Source: Petaurus breviceps papuanus (taxonomy: Eukaryota > Chordata > Mammalia > Diprotodontia > Petauridae). From it: a stretch of DNA of 64,000 nucleotides. The notes beneath the pieces are model-generated. The model ran no database searches, was not told where the DNA came from, and saw only the letters and a program-made list of their open reading frames with translations. The position numbers were made by a program, and so were the translations under genes. Shown here in pieces: positions 56,306-64,000 of the stretch. The stretch lies in contig JAMXIF010000077.1 of the NCBI GenBank assembly GCA_028583685.1, positions 14,075,611 through 14,139,610 on the forward strand, read 5' to 3'. The first letter of the stretch is position 1, and every line of letters starts with the position of its first letter.

Positions 56306-56795
56306 CCTCCCTTATAGTTTTTGATGGATTGAAAGGTTTATGTTAGAATTCCTCTTAATGACTCTCTATACATTTAGAAATTGAGCCTATCTCTTGTAGA
56401 GATCAGCTTTTCAGATGAAGAATTAAGTAACATAAGGAATTAGGGTTCAATTTAACTAGCCATGTGACTTTAGATAAGTCATTTTATCCTTCCAACTTAG
56501 TGAATGTATAAGACATGTGGAAGCAATGTCTGATTTGCTCTCTCTGCATATAGTATAACACACCTTTTTTTTCTAGAGGAAAGCTGTACATAGGCATTTG
56601 CCTATCTGTCTCTGATTCAGATTGAACCCACAAGCAGATGTGGCTCGTCATCATGTAGCTTGCCTAGCTGAGGCAAACTTTAAGTGTCTAGACTCCATCT
56701 TTTCATTGTTGAATCAGTAGCCTTCCTTTTCATCCTCCCCTCTGCTTTGGAATGGGGAGGCCATAAAAGATTTGCCCTGGTCTTCTCTCTTGTAG

Positions 56796-56884
56796 CCACA
56801 GGACAGCGAAACCAAAGTCAGGAAAAGAGAGTTGAGGCACCTGGACCTGAACCAGAATTGGTGAAATGGAGAAGCGGGGAGGAA
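56796..56884 (+). CDS. Weak candidate coding exon
   Basis: An 89-base segment has a good acceptor (tcttctctcttgtag) and a donor GAA|GTAAGC. One frame is open throughout: TGQRNQSQEKRVEAPGPEPE, LVKWRSGEE. The other two frames close. Composition is hydrophilic and protein-like, and the surrounding frame is open over 122 codons (56684-57052). No known family is recognised and no neighbouring exon was found, so a chance pair of splice sites is quite possible. Confidence 0.25.
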
Positions 56885-57179
56885 GTAAGCAGCAGTGCTA
56901 AAGCAAGGCACCACTCTGAAATGAAAGAAAGGTTCACCCGTTATCAGATGCAAACAGACATGGCAGCTAATCCCCCAGGATTTTTTGGCACACTGTTTAG
57001 GACAGCTTACCTGTATATATCAGTCTGGAATTACATGGAGCGGGTGATATAGAATGTTTATGTCATCTGTTTTGGAGTCTATGTTGCTTTTCTTGGTGAC
57101 AGTCTTAGGCATGATGGTAGTTAGACTTTGAAGGAAACATTACAAATGCCAGCTATTATTACTATGTTGTGCCATTAAT

Positions 57180-57330
57180 TTATTCAGTGATCATTTTTAA
57201 GTGCCCATTATATGTATTGCCATGTTAGAAGCTTGGGTCCAAGGATATGCAGTTGAGATAAGAAAGGGTCCCTACCATCTTGGAACTTCCAATCTAAGAG
57301 GAGAATAAGACACAAGTACTGCTAAGTGTA
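57180..57330 (-). repeat. L2 3' terminus (antisense)
   Basis: Shows taagtgcccattatatgtat, tgagataagaaagggtccct, accatcttggaacttccaat. Confidence 0.55.
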
Positions 57331-57788
57331 ATATACACGATTTCATGATAGATCCATTAGAAACTATGTCAGAGTCAAAAGGAAGTTTCTCACAGTCTTC
57401 CACTCAAGTTGGTTTATACAAAACCCAGTAAGACCTCAACTGCACTCACATATTATCTTTAATGAAGGTCAAAAACATATATTTAATTGAACATAACTGA
57501 AGGCATCAAGGAACTTTAGGTAAAACACTGCATGATAACATGTGCCTGATCCATGGGACCAGAGTTTCCCTGGAAAGTGTCTGCTTTTGCTATGTCACTG
57601 AAGCCTCATAGTGACTGTATCATTCAGGAACGTGAGAAATTCTTTGGAGTAAAAAAGAAAATGGCATACTAGATGGTTCATCTATCATAGCTACAACCCA
57701 GAATCTGTGGGAATTTGGTTTCCAAGTTGTTCTTATGTAGCATATGTGTTACATTCCTCTAGATGACCAGGAATGAGTTTCAAATCTT
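57331..57788. other. Non-coding, no feature recognised
   Basis: Unassigned sequence up to the SINE dimer. Confidence 0.4.
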
Positions 57789-58092
57789 TTTTTTTTTTTA
57801 AGCAATTGGGGTTAAGTAACTTGCTCAAGGTTACACGGCCAGTGATTTCTCGGTGTGGTGCTGAGTATCTGAGCCCGGATTTGATCCAGGTCATCCTGAC
57901 ACTGGAGCCGGTGCTCTTACTCGCTGAGCCACCAGGCCACCCCTAAGCAATTGGAGTTAAGTAATTTGCTCAAGGTTACATGGCCAGGTGTTTCTGGGTG
58001 GGTGCTAAGTGTCTGAGCCCGGGATTCGATCTCCAGGTCTTCTCAACACTGGATCTGGTGCTCTTACTCGCTGAGCCACCTGGCCGCCCACA
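57789..58092 (-). mobile_element. Head-to-tail SINE dimer within one target duplication
   Basis: Two SINE units in the same - orientation: 57789-57943 (with ggatttgatccaggtcatcc) and 57944-58092 (with gggattcgatctccaggtct). They join directly at ccaggccacccctaagcaat with no poly(A) between. A single A tail (seen as T's) is at the left end of the pair. Identical 13-base repeats agtttcaaatctt at 57776-57788 and 58093-58105 flank the whole pair, and none flanks the inner junction. The units resemble different subfamilies (51324 and 30848 respectively). This suggests one insertion of a dimeric SINE, though an insertion into the tail of an older copy remains possible. The 81-codon frame at 57980-58225 runs from this element into its flank. 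Confidence 0.85.
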
Positions 58093-58105
58093 AGTTTCAA
58101 ATCTT

Positions 58106-58289
58106 AATGACATTTATGTTTATAGCCAGATGGAGTATTGGGATGGGACATTTTCCATCTCTGCCCATTGTTCATCAGTCATTTGGATTTTTCTGTGTGG
58201 CAGATCTTGGCCTTTGCCTTTTTAAGATTCTGTACTTGAGAAATATATATTTGTGCATTTTCTTTGAAGACGTCACAAATCTATACCTG
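58106..58289. other. Short unassigned spacer
   Basis: No feature recognised. Confidence 0.35.
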
Positions 58290-58690
58290 CTTTTCAATCC
58301 AGCTGCTGCTGCCCTATTTCAGACTCTTCTTCCCCCTGTCCTGTACCCTTAGAATAACTGGGCTTCCCTGTGTCCAGCTTTTCCCATTCCAGTCTATCCT
58401 ATATACTGATTCCAAAATAATCTTTCTAAAGCACAGCTCTAAATATGTCAATTCCTATGCCAAGAAAATCTTTTAATGTTTCCATATTACCTTTTGAATA
58501 AGGTCCAAACTCCTCGACCCCAGTTTACCATTCTATCTATATATTCCACCACTCCCTCATATTAACCCTACACGTAATTCAGTTTTAGTTACTATCTATT
58601 CCCTGAACAAGCCCTGTACTCACCTGGTTTTATGTCTTTGTTCGAATTATTCCTTCTACCTCAAAATCTCCCTTCCCTAAGTCTCCATGC
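58290..58690 (+). mobile_element. LINE L2, ORF2 end (sense)
   Basis: Shows aataatctttctaaagcaca, gaataaggtccaaactcctc, gttcgaattattccttctac, L2 order. It is interrupted after 58690 by an antisense L2 terminus and resumes at about 58920. Confidence 0.65.
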
Positions 58691-58711
58691 TTGACCGTCA
58701 CATTCAGTTAC

Positions 58712-58815
58712 ATTCAAGCATTTATTAAGTACCTGTTGTGTGTTGGACATTGCTCTAGGGGGGATACAAAGACAACTGATAAGAATCCCATCCTCCAGGA
58801 GCTACAATTCTTTTG
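58712..58815 (-). mobile_element. L2 terminus (antisense) inside a sense L2
   Basis: Shows aagcatttattaagtacctg, gggggatacaaagacaactg, tcctccaggagctacaattc. Frames at 58691-58984 cover this junction and are not genes. Confidence 0.65.
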
Positions 58816-58919
58816 TAACAGAAATACTATCTGTTCTCCAAAGTCTGGGTCAGAAATGTCTCTTTCACAAAGCTTTGCTGGATTGCCCCTGTCCAGAAAT
58901 AATCTCCACTTCTTCTGTA

Positions 58920-59112
58920 TTTCTTTAGTCCCTTGGGCCTTTCTCAAGACATCTTTTGTTGAATCTATCCATCACCCCAGTTAGATTGTAGGGACAATCT
59001 AATTGTGTTTGGGAAAAGGGCATGTTCTTACTCATTTGGGATCCTTTATAGCTTCTAGCACAGTCTTGCAACTAGTTAGGTGACCAGTAAGTGTTTATTT
59101 AAGTGAATTAAT
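58920..59112 (+). mobile_element. LINE L2, 3' end (sense, continued)
   Basis: Shows tcttttgttgaatctatcca, agttagattgtagggacaat, tagcacagtcttgcaactag and taagtgtttatttaagtgaa. Confidence 0.6.
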
Positions 59113-60359
59113 AAAGTTGCACCTCCAAGTGTCATCATTCACTATTCCTCACCCAAGTATCCATGACCACAATAACAAATCAAATGGGAAGTAAAAACTG
59201 ACTATTTAAGGGACAAGTTCACTATTTCTTTTTTTTTTTTTTTAACATAATCAAGTTCTTCAGTGATTTTCCTGGAGAACTGGAACATCAGTCCAAATCT
59301 GGAAATCATGCATGACTTTTCTTAATGTGCCAGTCTTTCTCTTCCGCTGTATTCGTGAAATGTCTGTCTCTTTGGCTGACATTAACTGTTTTTATGATCA
59401 GATTATTAAGCTATGAAACTATAAAGTGCCCTTTGTATAGACTAAATTTTAAAACTATTTGAATTATATATTAAATCTACTAACTTATAATAACTGAGAT
59501 ATTTTTGCAGTTTTACACACATTATAATAAATCTTTATAAATTAGAAGAAAAAAAAGGAACTGCTTATCAATCACCGATTCCTTTATAATTGTGATGGCC
59601 AGCATCTAACTGAAAGATTAGGACAGAGAACAGATGAACCACATGACCTGTTAAAAAATAAAAATGACTTTTTTATGGCATATGGAATAATTGTGTAGCC
59701 TTAACATAGATGTTTAGCATCAGTTTGATTCCCTTGGAATTTAAAATCATGTCAGATTCTTGGATTAAGAGTGATGCATCACTTTCCCTGGATTTGTAGG
59801 CTTCTTTCTTCATGCATAACAATTCTCCGAATGGAAAATTCTCAAGATGTACACAGTGGTATAGTTGGTGACCACAGGCCTTCTCCATATCCTAGTGCCT
59901 GTATGTAAATTCACTAAACCAAAATATTTCCATACTTCTCAGTTCCTGCTCCTGTGTACTCAAGTATAAATCCCTGCCTCAAACCTCAGCCGTACGTTCT
60001 TGTTTGAACAACCAGGGCAAACAAGTCTCCGGTTCCTCTTTAAGTGTCCTCTCCAGTTTGGTTATAGATAACATACCGTCTTGGTCATCTTTTCTAATAT
60101 TTTCCTTCTTTCTTAATGCTTTTGTCTGGATAAATTAATCTCCTGAATTGAGTCAGATGGCATTGATGGATGTTGATGTCAAATAAGAATCAATTATTTC
60201 AGTTCTGGAATTATTTTTCAGATAGTCTGCTTTTAAAGACAATTTTAGGAATATGTTCTCTGTAATATATTTACAGTAGTAGGTGCTTCACACATATGTG
60301 TAAGGCCAAATTGAATTGAAATGAACTGCCTTGTCCAAAAGATATACTTAATGATTTTC
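59113..60359. other. Low-repeat non-coding stretch
   Basis: A T run lies at 59228-59244. The segment 59300-59560 is repeat-free, with long A/T-rich but non-repetitive sequence. No exon found. Confidence 0.4.
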
Positions 60360-61040
60360 ATTTTTTTAAACAAATAAAGTCTTGTATGACCAACACCTTA
60401 TTAAACTGCAGTTAAGAACGAGATGAATTAGCCATCTCGGATTCTTAAAACATATATGGCCTTTTGCTTCCAAAGGCTTGTTAATGTCGTTTGACTGCAT
60501 GCAGAGCTGCAAGTTGCAGAGCTTAAAGGGAGCAATAAAACTATTTATAAATCCAGACACCTTTACAGGAGACCCGTTTCCTTGGTTTCACTTATGTAAT
60601 CCTGCAAAACTATCAGCTGTAGGTAACTGAGGGAAGTAAACACAAGGAACTACTCAGCATCTCAGCTTTTCTGGACATTAGGTGATTGAAAAGCAGCCAA
60701 GTCTAATGCAGACTGAGAAGTGCTGACGTTTCAGTGGAGAAAGTGAGGCTCAGAATAGCGCTGTCTCAAGGATATTGGCCTTCAGGAACGTTTAGTCACT
60801 TCTGAGTTGGGCTCCCAGCCGTTTGGTTTCCCTCCTCCCTGCCCCCAACCACTTACGACTTCACTGGTGCAGACAGTAACATCAGACGTGAATACTGCCC
60901 AAGCAGCTTCTGCATCAGGGCTAGCTGGGGGACCGCACAGTAACAAGAGTGACAATGATTGACTGTTACGTTTGACAAGAAGGGCCCATATTGTGATAGT
61001 GCTTTATTTACACAATTCACCCCATTAATATAGTTTACCA
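60360..61040. promoter_or_regulatory. Candidate conserved noncoding block
   Basis: Repeat-free, with distinct motifs such as gtcgtttgactgcatgcaga, gggagcaataaaactattta, cttacgacttcactggtgca and gattgactgttacgtttgac. It contains several CpGs that survive in otherwise CpG-poor DNA. No splice-bounded frame. Regulatory function is inference from appearance only. Confidence 0.3.
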
Positions 61041-61254
61041 TGTTCTTTCTGACCTTTTAGCCTAAGGTGGATATGATATCCTGTCACCTGTTTTCTAATC
61101 AATCATAATTATCAGAGCAACTTTTTCATCACATCCTCCTTTTTTCTGTCATGGATGCTGGGAGAGAAAGATTGTAAAGTCTTGATTATTGAAATAGATG
61201 CTCGAGTTGTTACCTAGTGTGTGAACCATACTAAATCTGTTTGACTGCTTTCTA

Positions 61255-61615
61255 AAAGTTAATATATTTATTTTTAGTTTTCCACATCCACTTCCATACG
61301 TTTTAAATTTTCTTCCCCTCCCTCCTTTCCTCCTTCTCCAAGACAACTTGTTATCTGATATAGGCTCTACATATACATTCCTGTTTAAACATGTTTTCAC
61401 ATTAGTCATGTTGTATAGAAGAATTATAAAGAAGGGGAGAAGCCATAAGAAAGAAAAAAAATGAAAAAAAAATACTCTTTGCTTTGCTCTGCATTCAGAC
61501 TCCACAGTTCTTTCTCTGGATGTGAATGGCATTTTCCGTCATGAGTCCTTTGGAATTGTTTTACATCCTTGCATTGCTGAGAAGGGCTAAGTCTATCAGA
61601 ATCATGTTTGACTAC
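61255..61615 (-). mobile_element. L1-like 3' end (antisense)
   Basis: On + it reads tttagttttccacatccact, a C/T-rich block (cccctccctcctttcctcct), tctgcattcagactccacag, ttctttctctggatgtgaat and gagtcctttggaattgtttt, the inverted L1 3' UTR. The 127-codon - strand frame at 61149-61532 is this relic. Confidence 0.75.
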
Positions 61616-61968
61616 TTTTTATACTCTTTCTTTCTCATCTTCCAAAGGTCCTAGCCAGTCATAGCCTCCTATTACTGAACTTTTCTGCTGCCTGAAACAT
61701 TGATCTAATTCTTGCCAAATGATATAAATTTACAATCAGCAGCTACCTTTAAGTTTAAGTTTCTTACACAGAGAAAGCAAATTTTTTTGTAGCATTAGTA
61801 ACATTGAATATATCACAAGCAGAACAGTTGAGCTGTTCTGTAGCTACTGCCAGCAGCTACTGCCAATAGTCCTAGTGAGGTCACCAGCCCTTCTCTCACC
61901 TTGAGGCTGCCAGTAAGCAGCAGCTATGAAAACAAGGTGTGCGGGCCCCATTCTTTGGGATGATTTTC
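61616..61968. other. Non-coding, no feature recognised
   Basis: A short direct duplication, cagcagctactgcca, occurs near 61853. Otherwise unassigned. Confidence 0.4.
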
Positions 61969-61996
61969 TCTCTCTCTCTTCTCTCTCTCTCTCTCT
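61969..61996. repeat. (CT)n microsatellite
   Basis: A CT-dinucleotide run grown at the position of the SINE tail. Confidence 0.9.
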
Positions 61997-62139
61997 GGAG
62001 AGGGAAGGCAGGACAGTTGGGGTTAAGTGACTTGCCCAAGGTCACACCGCTAATGGTTCAAGTGTCTAAGGATGAATTTGAACTCAGGTCCTCCCCACTC
62101 CAGGGCTGGTGCTCTATTCATGTGCCACCTAGCCACCCC
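61997..62139 (-). mobile_element. tRNA-derived SINE
   Basis: ggcaggacagttggggttaa, gtgacttgcccaaggtcaca, tttgaactcaggtcctcccc, and head catgtgccacctagccaccc. The (CT)n run replaces the usual T tail. The 86-codon frame over it is not a gene. Confidence 0.88.
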
Positions 62140-62239
62140 AGAGATGGTATTCTCAAACTGAGCTTCATACTGTGTCTGCAGAACAATTGGACCACATGAT
62201 CCCCAGGGACCCTGCCAGCCCTACATCCTGTTAAGCCTT

Positions 62240-62510
62240 GGTCTTGTTGTATATCCAGTAGCATGGGACAAAGTGCTTCTCTGGAATCAAGAGGACCCAG
62301 CTTTGAATCTTGCCTCCCAGTATTGCTCAAGGGGACCATTAGCAAGTCACTTAATATCTCTGATCCTCAGTTTCTCCCCCTGTCAAATAAGGGTGGTAAT
62401 AATTTAATACCTACTTCAGAGAGCTCTGAGCCTCAAACAAATAATGTATGTAACATGCTTTCAAAGCTTAAAGCATTATATAAATGTCAGCTTTATTAAT
62501 GATAATTACT
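62240..62510 (+). mobile_element. MIR-type SINE (sense)
   Basis: Shows gacccagctttgaatcttgc, agcaagtcacttaatatctc, tcctcagtttctccccctgt, ggtggtaataatttaatacc, aagcattatataaatgtcag, following MIR in sense order. Confidence 0.7.
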
Positions 62511-63609
62511 ATTGTTGGAAGGAGAGAAAGAAAAGATTGAGGTGATCTCAGTGACACAGAAGTGCAACTGTAGAGAATCAGGTTGTATGCTGTGGCTTTC
62601 CCCACACTGGGGTATTGCTAAAGAAAGTCTTGTACATTAGACTTTGCTGCTGACTGCTTGGGTTCAAGAGAAAGGATACAGCAAAGGCAGGGTCTTCAAT
62701 GACACTGTCACAAGGTCAGTGACCTCTGCGTTCTTGAAAATACTTTTGTCCCCTTCCTTGCCCTCTTAGGCTCAGCTCTCTGAACCCCAAACCACTTGAC
62801 AAGTCTGCCTCCTGTTTAGGGATTGAGTCTACGTTTATCAGGTTTGACAATAATAAATGGTACTACTAATACAACCCTTCTCCAAAGGAGATTTGAGACT
62901 TATGTTTCAATAAGGCAGTATGTTTGCTAGTCCCAAACTATTTTAGCTCTATTCTACATTTTAACTCCACCAAGAATATTTCACAGGATTACTGAGAGTG
63001 TGAAAATAGGTCACTGCCCAAACTGAGACAGTTAAATATATTTGTAAGCATTAGTTGACCAGTCTCACGACTCTTCAGACCTAAAAGACCATCTTCTGTG
63101 GTGTGGATCACACAGAAGGTAGTCAGGACATATCTCCCAGGATTTCTTTGTATTTTCTCATTGTCAATGAGAATCAAATTCATGAGTTCAGTATATACAG
63201 TATACATTTCTCTATCTTGTCCACAAGGATAAAGTGAGACACTTGTCTGACATTACTGAAATCTAAATATGTCGTTTATAGCATTCCCTGATTACCAATA
63301 TAGTAACTTTATCAGAAATTTAATGCTTTGTTGTGATTTGTTCTTAGTAAACTCATGGTGACTCCTAATCACAGCATATCATTTTATAAATGTGCATAAT
63401 CTATTCATATAAGACAGTTTAAGATTTGAAAGACCTGTCAACATTTTCCACTTTAAAAAACAGTTGCCTATCTTCAGCCTTCTGACATCTGTTTCAAGTC
63501 TTTATACAAAGAAATGTGTGGGCAGAGTAGCCATGAACAATGTAACTCTATTTCTGTGTTGGGTGGGATTTGGTGGTGGAGGTAGATGGGGGTAAGAAAA
63601 CAATTTGTA
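62511..63609. other. Mostly unassigned non-coding DNA
   Basis: No exon or repeat family assigned over most of it. A fragment near 63290-63440 resembles decayed LINE sequence but could not be placed. Confidence 0.35.
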
Positions 63610-63735
63610 GATTTATTCATTCAACAACTGTTTATTAATCACATACCATATTCAAAATACTGTTCTAGGTGCTGAGGGAGACACAGGTATGACCAAAACA
63701 TGGTCCCTGCCTTCATTGAGCTTGATTTCAGACAC
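63610..63735 (-). repeat. L2 3' terminus (antisense)
   Basis: Shows aacaactgtttattaatcac, ataccatattcaaaatactg, ttctaggtgctgagggagac and catggtccctgccttcattg, the reversed L2 end. Confidence 0.7.
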
Positions 63736-64000
63736 TCTTTGAGCTATATATGCTTGGGGTTTTTTTTGAGGGGGGTAGGGGGTGCTATTGGGAGAGTATT
63801 TGAACTGAATAGTAGTAAAATTAATAGAATTTTACTGAATCTGTCTTAATGTGTCAGATGATTTTTTGGTAATGTGAGAGCCCTCCTGAATATTGTGCTG
63901 GGTTTTATCACTATTGAATGTCAGATCCCTGACAGCTTTGAACTCTTTAATACTTGGTTGCTATCAGTGAATATATCTTCAGTCGGTCTCCATGCCTTTG
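63736..64000. other. Non-coding, no feature recognised
   Basis: Nothing assignable up to the window end. Confidence 0.35.

Noticed and set aside
61149-61532. 127-codon frame on the - strand
   Set aside because: It overlaps an inverted L1 3' UTR, and its Lys/Arg/Phe runs come from purine-rich tracts.

Overview
The window looks like marsupial nuclear DNA: A/T-rich (I estimate high-30s % GC), intronic or intergenic, and dense in interspersed repeats. The clearest sign is a tRNA-derived SINE with a GGGCAGCTAGGTGGC head and a CAGTGAATAGAGCACC body, found about 14 times and several times with intact target-site duplications. Marsupial-type L1 3' ends, an L1-like element with ORF1 but no ORF2, RTE/BovB-tailed SINEs and many old L2, MIR, L3/CR1 and hAT copies support this. 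I cannot separate didelphid from Australasian marsupials, and family names such as WSINE or Mar1 are from memory.

Layout. Bases 1-200 are CpG-rich and may be the edge of a promoter island or first exon. From 200 to 29000 there is intron-like DNA with L2 (4150-4945, 12700-13600, 16483-17510, 23160-23600), L1 5' pieces (5812-6440, 10530-11440), a TA-flanked mariner-type MITE (11850-12251), MIR copies, SINEs and L1 3' ends (15122-15562, 18832-19380, 26690-27460). A short coding-looking exon with good splice sites lies at 29033-29117 on the + strand. From 30800 to 36400 come SINEs and a long run of L2. On the - strand, 36844-37472 holds two adjacent open segments with protein-like composition and splice signals, which may be the last exons of an unrecognised gene or a retrocopy.

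From 38200 to 47300 there are L2 pieces in both orientations, two DNA-transposon remnants, a low-repeat stretch that reads like conserved noncoding DNA (43410-43860) and a 2.3-kb HAL1-type LINE (44140-46430). From 47300 to 64000 there is L3/CR1 (52640-53735), L2, a tandem SINE dimer inside a single target-site duplication (57789-58092), and a second low-repeat stretch (59200-61250).

No complete protein-coding gene, tRNA, rRNA or CRISPR array is visible. Most open frames over 60 codons fall inside LINE or SINE sequence. I see no gene system acting together and nothing I would call a new biological system. The points most worth checking are the exon at 29033, the - strand open segments near 37000 and the SINE dimer near 58000.
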